DNA of 34,460 bases from Parashewanella hymeniacidonis (GCF_016900895.1 NZ_JAFEUN010000045.1:1-34460), one strand, 5' to 3'. Shown: positions 23,618 to 33,881, counted from the stretch's first letter. Made by a program: numbers and translations. The notes: generated by a model not told the origin, from the letters alone.

Positions 23618-25882
23618 ATGGAAAGTCAGGTCCAACAGCCTGGAAATAATTCTCAGTCGCTACTTACGAACAGTGGAACAACCCGCAGAGCTATCAAGGA
23701 TAAGGCTACACGTGTTGGTGTGTCTATCGGTGGTACTATGGTTTTTGTTGCCCTGTTACTTATTTTCTTCTATTTACTTTATGTTATAAAACCAGTTTTC
23801 GATGGTGCAAGCATCAAAGAATCTACAGTGGTTACAGAGCATAGTGATATTAGCACTGCTAAAACCTTGATGATTGGCAGTGATGAGCAAAATCAGGTCT
23901 TGTATAAAGTTTCTTCTACTGGCCATGTTCAGTTTTATGACGTTAATTCTGGAAGCTTAATCTCAAGTTTTGCACCAAGTCTCCCTCAAGGGACATCAGT
24001 TGTCAGCAGTTCGAAATCAATGCCAAGTCAGCAGATGTTTGCATTAGGTTTAAGTAACGGACAAGCAATGGTTTTTGGGATCAAATTTGGCGTTTCTTAC
24101 CCTAATAATGTTCGAACCATTACTCCTGAAGTTTCATACCCTGCTGGTGAAGAACCAATAACTATTGATTCTAATGGTGAGCCTCTGACTAACCTTGCGT
24201 TTAGCCTCGGGGAAGACAAAATCTCATTCGCTTACCTCACGCCCACCAATCAGTGGCGAATTGAGCGTCTTGAAGGCGAAGAAAACATGATGACTGAGGA
24301 AATAGAGTGGACACCAGAAAGTGCACTTGTCGAAGATGCTCCTATTCATGTCTCAAAGGTAATGATAACGCCTGATCAGCGTCAACTTCTTTTAAAAACT
24401 ACTGATAAAGTCTTTATCTATAACATCAACTATTTAGATGAGTTAAGCTTACTGCAAGTATTAAATCTTGAAATTAACGACACCAAAGTGAGCGATGTTG
24501 AGCTTCTGGCTGGCGCAAGTTCATTGATCGTTTCCTACGACTCAGGTTTAATCAGTCAGTACTTTCAAGTCAATAGTGATAAAGGGCGCCTATATCAACC
24601 GATTCGTAGCTTTGACGATATCGCTCCAGTCGGAGCAATGGCAACTGAGTTCTACCGGAAAAGCTTTGCAGTTATTAGTCCTGAAGGTCAACTTACTTTA
24701 TTGTATACGACCAGCCAACGTGAATTGTTAAGTGAAAAATTCGATATTCCTCAAGCTAAAGCGCTAAGCTTTAATCCTCGCTCTAACGGTTTAGTCGTTG
24801 AGTCACAAGGTAAACTTCACCTTTTCGCCGTGAATAACCCACACCCTGAAGTTTCATGGAGTGCATTGTGGGAAAAGGTTTGGTATGAAGGTTATCCTGA
24901 ACCAAAATACGTTTGGCAATCAACATCTGGTTCAGATGACTTCGAAGCTAAGTTAAGCTTAATGCCATTAGCATTTGGTACCATGAAAGCGGCATTTTAT
25001 GCCATGTTATTCGCAGTTCCAATTGCCATTGCAGGAGCGATATATACCGCTTATTTCATGTCTTCAACCGTTCGCGGTTTTATCAAACCAACCATTGAAA
25101 TTATGGAGGCATTACCGACGGTAATCCTTGGTTTCCTTGCTGGCCTTTGGTTAGCGCCACTGATCGAAGAAAATTTACCGGGTATCGTAATGTTGTTAAT
25201 TGCATTACCTGTGTCCATTCTCGTTTCAGCATTTTCTTGGAGCAAGTTACCAATTAGATGGAAGCAACGTTTACCTGATGTTTATCAAGAGTTGATGTTG
25301 ATCCCTGTTATATGCTTTGTTGGTTGGCTGTCTTTTGCTCTGAGTCCAACGATTGAACTTGCTTTCTTTGGCGGGGATACTCGTGCATTTATTACCAATG
25401 AGCTTGGCATTACTTTTGACCAACGAAATGCATTAGTTGTTGGTATTGCAATGGGCTTTGCGGTTATTCCAACTATCTTCTCAATCGCTGAAGATGCCAT
25501 TTTCTCTGTGCCACGTCACTTATCGAACGGTAGTTTGGCGCTGGGTGCTACACAATGGCAAACCCTTACTCGTGTGGTTTTACTTACTGCAAGCCCTGGT
25601 ATTTTCTCTGCAGTAATGATGGGCTTAGGTCGAGCTGTTGGTGAAACGATGATTGTGCTTATGGCAACAGGTAACACCGCAATTTTGGAATGGAGCGTAT
25701 TCGAAGGAATGCGAACGCTTGCGGCAAACATTGCTGTTGAAATGCCAGAGTCTGCAATAGGCAGTTCCCATTATCGAGTGTTGTTCTTAGCTGCATTTGT
25801 GTTGTTCATATTTACTTTCTTCTTTAACACAATTGCTGAAGTCGTTAGACAAAGATTGCGTGAAAAATATAGCTCGCTATAA
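23618..25882 (+). CDS. pstC: Phosphate ABC transporter permease PstC, large form
   Basis: This 754-residue inner membrane subunit of the high-affinity phosphate importer is more than twice the length of E. coli PstC (about 320). One helix (about 31-53) is followed by about 380 extra residues, probably periplasmic, with repeated beta-strand patterns such as VLYKVSSTGHVQFYDVNSGS. The transport domain starts near 445 and holds the coupling segment NGSLALGATQWQTLTRVVLL (about 636-655) and GRAVGETM. Large PstC forms are known in marine gammaproteobacteria. I chose the ATG at 23618, preceded by agagg; a GTG at 23564 would add 18 residues without a good site. It is the first gene of pstCAB-phoU and lies under the Pho box. 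No pstS is adjacent. Confidence 0.92.
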   Translation: MESQVQQPGNNSQSLLTNSGTTRRAIKDKATRVGVSIGGTMVFVALLLIFFYLLYVIKPVFDGASIKESTVVTEHSDISTAKTLMIGSDEQNQVLYKVSSTGHVQFYDVNSGSLISSFAPSLPQGTSVVSSSKSMPSQQMFALGLSNGQAMVFGIKFGVSYPNNVRTITPEVSYPAGEEPITIDSNGEPLTNLAFSLGEDKISFAYLTPTNQWRIERLEGEENMMTEEIEWTPESALVEDAPIHVSKVMITPDQRQLLLKTTDKVFIYNINYLDELSLLQVLNLEINDTKVSDVELLAGASSLIVSYDSGLISQYFQVNSDKGRLYQPIRSFDDIAPVGAMATEFYRKSFAVISPEGQLTLLYTTSQRELLSEKFDIPQAKALSFNPRSNGLVVESQGKLHLFAVNNPHPEVSWSALWEKVWYEGYPEPKYVWQSTSGSDDFEAKLSLMPLAFGTMKAAFYAMLFAVPIAIAGAIYTAYFMSSTVRGFIKPTIEIMEALPTVILGFLAGLWLAPLIEENLPGIVMLLIALPVSILVSAFSWSKLPIRWKQRLPDVYQELMLIPVICFVGWLSFALSPTIELAFFGGDTRAFITNELGITFDQRNALVVGIAMGFAVIPTIFSIAEDAIFSVPRHLSNGSLALGATQWQTLTRVVLLTASPGIFSAVMMGLGRAVGETMIVLMATGNTAILEWSVFEGMRTLAANIAVEMPESAIGSSHYRVLFLAAFVLFIFTFFFNTIAEVVRQRLREKYSSL

Positions 25883-25950
25883 GAATAAAAAGGATTAAAC
25901 AATGATTTTTTTACTAATTATTTCGAATCAGAGCTTAAGAGGTTCACGCA

Positions 25951-27603
25951 ATGGGTAAGTGGTTTAAATCAGGCTCACCATGGATCTGGATGACAGGTGG
26001 AGCGGTAAGTTTAAGTTTAATTGCCGTATTAGGTCTGTTGTTGTTGATTGCTTGGCGTGGTCTAAGTTACTTCTGGCCTGCTGAGATTTATCAATGGCAG
26101 TTGAAAGACCAGAATGGAGTAAAGTCTACGTTAATTGGTGAAATTTATGATCGTGAAGATGTTCCTACTGAGCGTTTAGAATCAGCCGGTCATAAATTTG
26201 AACATCATCCAGGTGAGACGGTTACTCGTTATTTAATCAAAACTGGTAACCGTGAGCGCGTAAGCTTAGACTTTCGTTGGGTTATGGCTACAGATATTGT
26301 GAGCCGTTCAACACCAGAAGGTATTGCGAAATTTGAACGTAGTAAAAATGGTAATTTTTATGGCTACCCAAAGGCCGTAATTGTTGATGGTAAGAAAGTA
26401 ACGGGTGATAACTTAGTTACTGTGCTTCAGCAACAAATTGAGCGTGCTGTTGAGCTCACAGGTAAAGCTCATTCACTACAAAAGAGTGAAATTGGTACAA
26501 TCAACTACCAACTTGAACAATTACGTTTATCAGCCCGTAAACTGGAGTTGGAAGATAAGTTAACGGAAGCGAAGAAATTAGAGTTTCAGCAGAAAAAAGA
26601 GCAGCTCAATAAAGACTATCAAGTGCTTGAAAAAGAGTTCTTTGACTTAAAGAAGAAGTCTGGACGCGATTCAGTACTTGTTGAAGATATGACTGGCGAT
26701 ACCATTAAATTGCCATTGGACACAGTACTCGATGTGACTTTTGTTAATAGCATGAGCACACTTGATAAGATCGGACACTGGTTTATTGGTGTTGGTAAGT
26801 TTGTTGCAGACGACCCACGAGAAGCAAATACAGAAGGTGGGGTATTTCCAGCGATTTTTGGTACGGTATTCATGGTTATGCTTATGGCGGTAATCGTAAC
26901 CCCATTTGGTGTTGTTGCTGCAATTTACCTACATGAATACGCTAAGAAAGGGCCAATTACCAAGATGATTCGCATTGCGGTGATTAACTTGGCTGGTGTT
27001 CCATCGATAGTATACGGTGTATTTGGTTTAGGTTTCTTCGTGTATATGGTTGGTGGTTCAATTGACCAACTTTTCTATCCAGAAGGGCTACCTTCTCCAA
27101 CCTTTGGTTCACCGGGGGTCATTTGGTCTGCATTAACGTTAGCGATTTTGACATTGCCTGTAGTTATTGTGTCGACCGAAGAAGGATTGAGTCGAATCCC
27201 GAGTTCAGTGAGGCAGGGTAGTTTAGCCTTAGGAGCAACCAAGGCTGAGACCTTATGGCGTATTGTCGTGCCTATGGCTAGTCCTGCAATTATGACGGGG
27301 TTGATTCTAGCGGTAGCCCGTGCAGCGGGAGAGGTTGCGCCATTAATGCTTGTAGGTGTCGTGAAGCTTGCACCAACATTACCAATAGATATGAACTTCC
27401 CATTTGTTCATTTAGAACGTAAGTTCATGCACTTAGGGTTTCATATTTATGATGTAGGCTTTCAAAGCCCTAATGTTGAAGCTGCAAGACCATTGGTATA
27501 TGCAACATCTTTCTTACTTGTTTCAGTCATTGTTGCACTTAATTTAACAGCAATTAGTGTGCGTAACCACTTACGTGAGAAATACCGTTCATTAGAGCAC
27601 TAA
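25951..27603 (+). CDS. pstA: Phosphate ABC transporter permease PstA, large form
   Basis: This 550-residue partner permease of PstC is also about twice the size of E. coli PstA (about 296). After one N-terminal helix comes an extra region of about 250 residues. It includes a charged coiled coil (about 160-235: LEQLRLSARKLELEDK, then KKEQLNKDYQVLEKEF). The transport domain (about 290-545) has the coupling segment QGSLALGATKAETLWRIVVP and ARAAGEVAPLM. The extra region probably faces the periplasm and may meet the PstC extension. The ATG follows an aagagg site, 68 bp after pstC in the same operon. Confidence 0.93.
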   Translation: MGKWFKSGSPWIWMTGGAVSLSLIAVLGLLLLIAWRGLSYFWPAEIYQWQLKDQNGVKSTLIGEIYDREDVPTERLESAGHKFEHHPGETVTRYLIKTGNRERVSLDFRWVMATDIVSRSTPEGIAKFERSKNGNFYGYPKAVIVDGKKVTGDNLVTVLQQQIERAVELTGKAHSLQKSEIGTINYQLEQLRLSARKLELEDKLTEAKKLEFQQKKEQLNKDYQVLEKEFFDLKKKSGRDSVLVEDMTGDTIKLPLDTVLDVTFVNSMSTLDKIGHWFIGVGKFVADDPREANTEGGVFPAIFGTVFMVMLMAVIVTPFGVVAAIYLHEYAKKGPITKMIRIAVINLAGVPSIVYGVFGLGFFVYMVGGSIDQLFYPEGLPSPTFGSPGVIWSALTLAILTLPVVIVSTEEGLSRIPSSVRQGSLALGATKAETLWRIVVPMASPAIMTGLILAVARAAGEVAPLMLVGVVKLAPTLPIDMNFPFVHLERKFMHLGFHIYDVGFQSPNVEAARPLVYATSFLLVSVIVALNLTAISVRNHLREKYRSLEH

Positions 27604-27675
27604 TCGATTAACGAATAATGGTGATTACTGTTGGTGATCACCCTATAGAATTACCTGATTTAGTTAGGAAAGAAA

Positions 27676-28500
27676 ATGATTTCAATAGACCAAGAAAAAT
27701 TAAACACGGATGCGGAAGTCATCGATTTAGCAACATTGACTGCGGCTGAGACGGCGCTTGAAATTCGTGATTTAAACTTACGTTATGCTGAAAAGCAGGC
27801 TTTGTTTGATGTTTCAATGAAAATTCCAAAGAAGCAAGTTACTGCATTTATTGGTCCTAGTGGTTGTGGTAAATCAACATTATTACGCTGTATCAACCGT
27901 ATGAATGATTTAGTCGACATTTGTCATGTTGAAGGTGAGATTCTGCTTCATGGTCAAAATATCTATGATAAAGCCGTAGATGTTGCAGCACTTCGACGTA
28001 ATGTAGGGATGGTATTCCAAAGACCAAACCCGTTCCCTAAGTCTATTTATGAGAATGTAGTCTATGGTCTACGCTTACAAGGGATTAACAATCGCCGCTT
28101 ACTCGATGAGGCTTGTGAACGTTCTCTACGTGGTGCAGCGATTTGGGACGAAGTAAAAGATCGACTTCATGATAATGCATTTGGTTTATCTGGCGGTCAG
28201 CAGCAGCGTTTGGTTATTGCAAGAGCCATTGCGATTGAACCAGAAGTGCTTTTACTCGATGAACCAACTTCGGCATTGGATCCAATTTCGACATTAACCA
28301 TTGAAGAACTGATTACTGAATTAAAATCAAAGTATACTGTAGTGATTGTAACCCATAACATGCAACAAGCGGCTCGTGTGTCAGACCAAACGGCATTTAT
28401 GTATATGGGTGAGTTAATTGAATATGCTGACACTAACACCATATTCACAACGCCAAAGCAAAAGAAAACAGAAGACTATATTACTGGACGTTACGGATAA
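27676..28500 (+). CDS. pstB: Phosphate ABC transporter ATPase PstB
   Basis: This 274-residue cytoplasmic ATPase drives phosphate import. Walker A is GPSGCGKST (60-68), the signature LSGGQQQRL (171-179), Walker B VLLLDEP (191-197) and the switch His 227 lies in [16 protein letters not shown] right after Walker A and [16 protein letters not shown] are PstB-specific. About 20 N-terminal residues precede the conserved domain. It is third in the pst operon and, with PhoU, takes part in signalling phosphate status to PhoR. Confidence 0.96.
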   Translation: MISIDQEKLNTDAEVIDLATLTAAETALEIRDLNLRYAEKQALFDVSMKIPKKQVTAFIGPSGCGKSTLLRCINRMNDLVDICHVEGEILLHGQNIYDKAVDVAALRRNVGMVFQRPNPFPKSIYENVVYGLRLQGINNRRLLDEACERSLRGAAIWDEVKDRLHDNAFGLSGGQQQRLVIARAIAIEPEVLLLDEPTSALDPISTLTIEELITELKSKYTVVIVTHNMQQAARVSDQTAFMYMGELIEYADTNTIFTTPKQKKTEDYITGRYG

Positions 28501-28574
28501 TAAATCTTCAAGACGGTGGCTGTTTATTGGAGGTCGTTTGAACAGCTGATCTTCTAGATTAAGGAAGTAGATAG

Positions 28575-29285
28575 ATGGAAAACATAAGTTTAAATAAACA
28601 TATTTCTGGTCAATTTAATGCTGAACTGGAAGATATCCGTAACCGCGTATTAGCAATGGGCGGGCTAGTCGAGCGCCAACTTGAGCAATCTTTAGATGCT
28701 TTAAGTGCATTAGATGCAGAACTCGCTAAAAAGATTATCGAGGGAGATCATAAAGTTAATGGAATGGAAGTTTCCATTGACGAGGAATGCACAAGAATTA
28801 TTGCAAAGCGCCAACCTGCAGCAAGTGACTTACGTTTGATTATCGCTATATCAAAAACCATTGCAGATCTTGAGCGTATTGGCGATGCTTGCGTACGTAT
28901 TGCGAAAGCAGCATTAGATAAACGTAATAAGAACGAAAAACCATTATTAGTAAGCATTGAAAGCATGGGCCGTCACGCAACACGCACTTTACATGCGACT
29001 TTAGATGCATTAGCTCGTATGGACGCCGATGCCGCATTTGAATTGCATAAAGAAGATGCGAAACTTGATAAAGAATATGAAGGCATTATTCGTCAATTAA
29101 TGACGTATATGATGGAAGATCCGCGTTCAATACCTGGGGTTCTTGACGTACTTTGGGCTGCACGAGCGGTTGAGCGTGTGGGCGACCGTTGTAAAAATAT
29201 TTGCGAATATGTCATTTATTACGTTAAAGGCAAGGATGTTCGCCATACATCTTATGAAGACATGGAGAAAGATCTGCAAAGTTAG
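28575..29285 (+). CDS. phoU: Phosphate signalling regulator PhoU
   Basis: This 236-residue all-helical cytoplasmic protein has two PhoU repeats (about 15-105 and 120-210). Metal-binding motifs are visible as [19 protein letters not shown] in the first repeat and [19 protein letters not shown] in the second. It restrains the PhoR/PhoB response when phosphate is plentiful and limits PstSCAB transport. The length equals E. coli PhoU. The gene ends the operon and is followed by a terminator. An ATG with an aaggaag site is used. Confidence 0.96.
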   Translation: MENISLNKHISGQFNAELEDIRNRVLAMGGLVERQLEQSLDALSALDAELAKKIIEGDHKVNGMEVSIDEECTRIIAKRQPAASDLRLIIAISKTIADLERIGDACVRIAKAALDKRNKNEKPLLVSIESMGRHATRTLHATLDALARMDADAAFELHKEDAKLDKEYEGIIRQLMTYMMEDPRSIPGVLDVLWAARAVERVGDRCKNICEYVIYYVKGKDVRHTSYEDMEKDLQS

Positions 29286-29309
29286 TCTTTTGACAGAATA
29301 ACAAACTAC

Positions 29310-29342
29310 AGCCTTGTTATTGAAAAGTAACAGGGCTTTTTT
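29310..29342 (+). terminator. Rho-independent terminator after phoU
   Basis: The stem agccttgtta (from 29310) pairs with taacagggct (to 29337), with one G-U pair. It has an 8-nt loop and is followed by a T-rich tail. It marks the end of the pst operon. Confidence 0.85.
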
Positions 29343-29404
29343 GTTTGTTACCATTATGATAAATTTCTGAAAAAGGAAGATAAGTATCGAAAAAGGAAAG
29401 CTGT

Positions 29405-29845
29405 GTGAAGAAATGGATATCTACAGGTTTTTTATTGCTTACGGGTTGTGCTCACTTTAGCCAATGGAAATATTTTGAACCCGTCAATGAGCCGACAAAC
29501 GTTCAATCTTTAGTTTACGTCTATCATGATTGTTCAAAAGGAAAAATTGAAGGGCAGGGTATCACAGTTGCTATCGATCAGAATGATAAAGCTTATATGC
29601 CTAAAGGGTCTTATTTTGCAACTTATCTAAATGTAGGAAAAACTCTGCTTACTTCCACTTTCACAGAAAAAAAATATCACTTCCAATTTAATACAAAACC
29701 AGCTCAGACTGTTTATCTTAAATTGCAATCCAACGACGATGAGTCCGTGACGACAAAACAAATACCTCATCAAATAGCAAAAAAAGAAATTAAGAATTGT
29801 AGATTAGCTAAGTCAGGCTATTACACAAGTACTGATGCTTCATGA
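29405..29845 (+). CDS. Small predicted lipoprotein
   Basis: This 146-residue protein has a lipoprotein signal, MKKWISTGFLLLTGC, with the acylated Cys at 15. The mature part includes SLVYVYHDCSKGK, a beta-rich core (ITVAIDQNDKAYMPKGSYFA) and NVGKTLLTSTF. This layout is reminiscent of DUF2846-type lipoproteins, but I am not certain. It should be anchored in the membrane on the periplasmic side. The start is GTG, with aaaggaaag nearby. It follows the phoU terminator and so has its own promoter or relies on read-through. Function unknown. Confidence 0.7.
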   Translation: MKKWISTGFLLLTGCAHFSQWKYFEPVNEPTNVQSLVYVYHDCSKGKIEGQGITVAIDQNDKAYMPKGSYFATYLNVGKTLLTSTFTEKKYHFQFNTKPAQTVYLKLQSNDDESVTTKQIPHQIAKKEIKNCRLAKSGYYTSTDAS

Positions 29846-29985
29846 CGCTCTGTTGTTAATTTTCTGGACTCAATAAAGCTATACTTCACAGAGAGAAAAG
29901 ATATCAAAACAAGTTATTATAAAAATATTGCAATCAAGACTATTATGCTTGCCATCAATATATTTATGATAAGTTTTGAGGAATT

Positions 29986-30261
29986 ATGAAAATATCAATT
30001 GTGGTTTTATTTGCGATTACTTCATTCCCAGTACTGGCCCAGAATGCTTATTTGTGCAGTAATGGGCATGCAAAGAGAAAGGTCGAGGTCGTGTACAAAG
30101 GGCAAAATGCAAAAGTACCCTGTGAAGTAAAGTATACAAAGTCAGGAAGTGCGGCCATTGTCTGGAGTGCGAGTCATCAAGTTGGTTACTGTGAATCAAA
30201 AGCTCAGTCTTTTAAATCGAAGCTGGAAAGCTTAGGTTGGCAATGCTCACCAAAAAAATAA
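29986..30261 (+). CDS. Small secreted Cys-containing protein
   Basis: This 91-residue protein has a clear signal peptide (MKISIVVLFAITSFPVLA, cleaved before QNAYLC). The mature chain has four Cys (YLCSNGH, VPCEVKY, GYCESKA, WQCSPKK), enough for two disulphide bonds in the periplasm. It is basic and has no recognised domain. A ttgaggaatt ribosome site precedes the ATG. It stands alone between the lipoprotein and ydiJ, and its role is unknown. Confidence 0.72.
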   Translation: MKISIVVLFAITSFPVLAQNAYLCSNGHAKRKVEVVYKGQNAKVPCEVKYTKSGSAAIVWSASHQVGYCESKAQSFKSKLESLGWQCSPKK

Positions 30262-30338
30262 CTTTAAAAAGGTAATTTGTTTTAATGTTCAATAACTACC
30301 TTTATCAAATTCTTAGCACATGTAGCAGTAAACTGAGG

Positions 30339-30344
30339 TATAAT
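30339..30344 (+). promoter_or_regulatory. Candidate -10 element for ydiJ
   Basis: A perfect TATAAT lies 31 bp before the ydiJ ATG. The -35 region is weak (ttagca or gcacat at roughly correct distances), so the assignment rests mainly on the -10 and position. Confidence 0.35.
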
Positions 30345-30375
30345 TTAAGGATAAGAATATACATTTAAAGTAGCA

Positions 30376-33375
30376 ATGTTACCTCAGTTATCCCACAAGC
30401 ACACGATTGAGCCTCTTTATTTAGAGTACCTATTAGAACTAGAAAAAAGCCATTTTAGTGGCGAGGTAGATAAGCGTTACAACGCTAGAGTTGTTCAAGC
30501 CACTGACAACTCCGTTTACCAGTTTCTACCTCAGGCTGTTATTTATCCTAAAACACAAGCTGATATACAGTTTGCTCTTCAATTGGCGAATCAAGATAAG
30601 TTTATCGATATTACCTTTAGTCCTCGAGGCGGCGGCACAGGTACCAACGGACAATCGTTAACGAACGGAATCATCATTGATATTTCTAGGCATATGACAA
30701 AAGTCCTTGAGGTAAATGTTGAAGAAGGCTGGGCTCGAGTCGAAACAGGTCTAGTTAAAGATAAGCTCAATGATGTGTTACGTCCTTACGGATTCTTTTT
30801 TAGCCCCGATTTATCTACTTCAAATCGTGCAACTATTGGTGGAATGATTAATACCGATGCATCTGGTGCCGGTTCATTAGTCTACGGAAAAACCTCCGAT
30901 CATGTTCTTGAATTATCAAGTGTATTGATGGATGGCACTGTACTTAATACTAAACCAGTAGAAAAAAATGCTGCACTAAATGGCAAACCACTGTTTTCAG
31001 CCATAGCTAATGATTCTTTAACTGAACGTAAGTTAATTCTAGAGCGCTTCCCTAAACTGAATCGTTTTTTGACGGGCTACGACTTAAAACATCTCTGGAA
31101 TGATGATCTAACCCAGTTTGACCTTACACGTATTCTGACTGGTTCAGAAGGGACATTAGCTGTTATCACTGAGGCGAAATTAAATCTTACGCCGATTCCT
31201 AAAAAACGATTTCTTGTTAACATCAAGTATGATTCTTTTGAGTCCGCTTTGAGACATGCTCCTCATTTGGTTGCAGCCAATGCAACCGTAGTTGAAACGA
31301 TTGATTCTAAGGTGCTGAACTTGGCTAAAGAGGACATCATTTGGCATTCAGTGTCAGATTTGATTTCAGAGGTTGAGGGTAAGGTGATTGATGGCATCAA
31401 TATGGTTGAGTTTGCAGGTAATGAAACTGATGTACAACATAGAGTTGATAAACTTCAGTTATTACTTGAACAGCAACTAACAACTGAAAAATCAGGGTTA
31501 ATTGGTTATCAGTACACCGACAATTTAGCGAGTATTGGTAAAGTCTATGCCATGCGTAAAAAAGCAGTTGGCTTACTTGGTGCGACGAAAGGTAACCGAA
31601 AACCATTAGCTTTTGCTGAAGATACTGCGGTTCCACCTGAAAACTTGGCCGACTTCATTATGGAATTTCGGGCATTGCTTGATTCACATAACCTTCAATA
31701 TGGTATGTTTGGCCACGTCGATGCTGGTGTTCTTCATGTCCGTCCAGCCCTAGATATGTGTGATCCAGCCGATGAAAAGTTACTTAGAGTTGTTTCAGAT
31801 GAAGTGAATGCACTCACTCAAAAATACGGTGGTTTAATGTGGGGCGAGCACGGCAAAGGTGTTCGTGGAGAATATGCTCCTGACGTATTTGGTCAGAAAC
31901 TATATCAACTTCAATGCAAGATTAAAGGGCTATTTGACCCACATAATAGACTGAACCCAGGCAAGTTATTTGCGCCTGATGCAAATGCACTAAAATATGA
32001 TGTTGATAGTGAAAAACGCGGCAGTTTCGACCGTCAGATTCGCATTTCTGTTCGTCAGGAGTTTCCTGATGTTATGAATTGCAATGGTAATGGCTTATGT
32101 TTCAATTATTCAGCCAATTCACCAATGTGTCCATCATTTAAAGCCACGGGAGATCGAATTCAATCTCCAAAAGGGCGCACCAGTGTGATGCGTGAATGGT
32201 TACGCTTACTCGAAAATAATCACGTTGATATTCAAAAGCTCGTAAATGAAAAAGGGCAAGGGCTGCTTAGCCGCATTAAGAACTCGGTTTCTAAAGAATA
32301 TGATTTCTCTCATGAAGTTATGGAGTCACTACAAGGGTGCTTAGCTTGTAAAGCTTGCTCAAGTCAATGCCCTGTAAAAGTTGATGTGCCAAAATTCAGA
32401 GCTCAATTTTACGATGTGTATTACAAACGCTATATGCGACCAGCTACAGATTATTTAGTTGCTGGTATAGAACAAAGCTTACCAATGATGGCAACCATGC
32501 CGAGACTCATTAATGCTGTTTCGCAGAATGGTTTCAGCCAGTGGCTAATTACAAAAACGCTAGGCTATATTGATGCGCCTGCGCTTTCTGTACCTACGCT
32601 AATGGAACAATTGAAAAAGCATAAAGCGATTACCTATTCGCTTGAAAAACTGAAGAGCATCTCAGAGATAGATAGAAAGCAATATGTAGCAATCGTACAA
32701 GACCCATTCAATAGCTTTTACGATGCGCAGTTGGTTTTTAAATTGATCAAACTTGTTGAGGCATTAGGGTTTAGCCCAGTTTTATTGCCATACAAACCTA
32801 ATGGTAAACCGATCCACATTAAAGGTTTTCTTGAACGTTTTGCTAAAACGGCGAAAGATAGCTCCGACTTCTTGAATCAAATTCATGAATTGAATATCCC
32901 TATGATTGGCTTAGATCCAGCATTAGTGCTGTGTTACCGCGATGAGTACAAACAGATATTAGGAAATGAGCGTGGGGATTATCATGTATTATTAGTGAAT
33001 GAATGGCTTGCCAACATTGAGGTTAAACAAGATCTCATACCTGATAATTCGCAATATACTTTGTTTAACCACTGTACAGAAGCAACAGCAAGACCAAACT
33101 CAGGAAAAGAATGGCAACAAATTTTCAGTGGTTTCGGATTAAATTTGCAGTTTGCAAGTATAGGGTGCTGCGGTATGGCAGGTACTTATGGTCATGAAAT
33201 CAAAAACTTTGAACGAAGTAAGAAGTTATTTGATTTATCATGGAAGCAGCCTGTAGCTGATAACTCGCCTGAAAACGTACTCGTAACGGGGTTTTCTTGC
33301 AGGAGTCAAGTGAAACGGTTTGCCAACTTTAGAAGTCAACACCCAATAGAAGTGCTGTTAAAGGCAATCAAATAG
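30376..33375 (+). CDS. ydiJ: FAD-linked, Fe-S dehydrogenase YdiJ (D-2-hydroxyacid type)
   Basis: This 999-residue enzyme is close to E. coli YdiJ (about 1018) throughout. YdiJ-type proteins oxidise D-2-hydroxyacids such as D-2-hydroxyglutarate. The FAD-binding domain (about 50-250) has FSPRGGGTGTNGQSL and STSNRATIGGMINTDASG. The oxidase C-terminal domain (about 270-540) has YGMFGHVDAGVLHVRPALD and WGEHGKG. Two Cys sets for iron-sulphur clusters follow: CNGNGLC...MCPS near 570-585 and CLACKACSSQCP near 655-666. A C-terminal half has CCGMAGTYGHE (about 932) and CRSQVKRF. It has no membrane helices and probably passes electrons to the respiratory chain. Followed at 13 bp by the DUF1285 gene, likely in one transcript. 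Confidence 0.95.
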   Translation: MLPQLSHKHTIEPLYLEYLLELEKSHFSGEVDKRYNARVVQATDNSVYQFLPQAVIYPKTQADIQFALQLANQDKFIDITFSPRGGGTGTNGQSLTNGIIIDISRHMTKVLEVNVEEGWARVETGLVKDKLNDVLRPYGFFFSPDLSTSNRATIGGMINTDASGAGSLVYGKTSDHVLELSSVLMDGTVLNTKPVEKNAALNGKPLFSAIANDSLTERKLILERFPKLNRFLTGYDLKHLWNDDLTQFDLTRILTGSEGTLAVITEAKLNLTPIPKKRFLVNIKYDSFESALRHAPHLVAANATVVETIDSKVLNLAKEDIIWHSVSDLISEVEGKVIDGINMVEFAGNETDVQHRVDKLQLLLEQQLTTEKSGLIGYQYTDNLASIGKVYAMRKKAVGLLGATKGNRKPLAFAEDTAVPPENLADFIMEFRALLDSHNLQYGMFGHVDAGVLHVRPALDMCDPADEKLLRVVSDEVNALTQKYGGLMWGEHGKGVRGEYAPDVFGQKLYQLQCKIKGLFDPHNRLNPGKLFAPDANALKYDVDSEKRGSFDRQIRISVRQEFPDVMNCNGNGLCFNYSANSPMCPSFKATGDRIQSPKGRTSVMREWLRLLENNHVDIQKLVNEKGQGLLSRIKNSVSKEYDFSHEVMESLQGCLACKACSSQCPVKVDVPKFRAQFYDVYYKRYMRPATDYLVAGIEQSLPMMATMPRLINAVSQNGFSQWLITKTLGYIDAPALSVPTLMEQLKKHKAITYSLEKLKSISEIDRKQYVAIVQDPFNSFYDAQLVFKLIKLVEALGFSPVLLPYKPNGKPIHIKGFLERFAKTAKDSSDFLNQIHELNIPMIGLDPALVLCYRDEYKQILGNERGDYHVLLVNEWLANIEVKQDLIPDNSQYTLFNHCTEATARPNSGKEWQQIFSGFGLNLQFASIGCCGMAGTYGHEIKNFERSKKLFDLSWKQPVADNSPENVLVTGFSCRSQVKRFANFRSQHPIEVLLKAIK

Positions 33376-33388
33376 TGAGAGACAATAT

Positions 33389-33820
33389 ATGAGTGAGCCA
33401 ACATCAGAATCGATTTTGAAGGATTTTTCATTAAGACAAGATGTCTGTGATAATAAGCCTTTATTTGATATTGATGTAGACGGTAATTGGTTTTATCAAG
33501 GCTCACCATTACCAAAGAAATTCGCTAAACTATTTTATTCAATCCTCTTTTATCAAGATAAACAACACTATTTAATCACCCCTGTAGAGAAGGTTAAAGT
33601 ATATGTTGTACAAGAGCCGATTAAGATAGTTGATTACCAATTGTTAGAAAGTGGGCAAGTAGAAATTACTACAAGCTTAGATACCCAATGCATGCTTGAA
33701 TCTTTAAATGCTATTACGGTATTAGATGACAAAATCACTTGTTTAATTCAGCATGGTTTAACAGCAAGTTTTAACCGTCCGACTTACTATCGATATATAG
33801 ATGAGGTGATTTTAACTTAA
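33389..33820 (+). CDS. DUF1285 family protein
   Basis: This 143-residue soluble protein resembles the DUF1285 family. It has PLFDIDVDGNWFYQGSPLPK (about 24-43), FYSILFYQDKQHYLITPVEK (about 49-68) and a C-terminal HGLTASFNRPTYYRYIDEV. The family is found near diverse genes and its function is unknown. It starts 13 bp after ydiJ with a gtgagagac site and is probably co-transcribed. Confidence 0.83.
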   Translation: MSEPTSESILKDFSLRQDVCDNKPLFDIDVDGNWFYQGSPLPKKFAKLFYSILFYQDKQHYLITPVEKVKVYVVQEPIKIVDYQLLESGQVEITTSLDTQCMLESLNAITVLDDKITCLIQHGLTASFNRPTYYRYIDEVILT

Positions 33821-33881
33821 CATCTTCATCATAATTGGATATGTTAGAGTTTACTTGGAATGTAATCTTGGTTGTTGTCAT

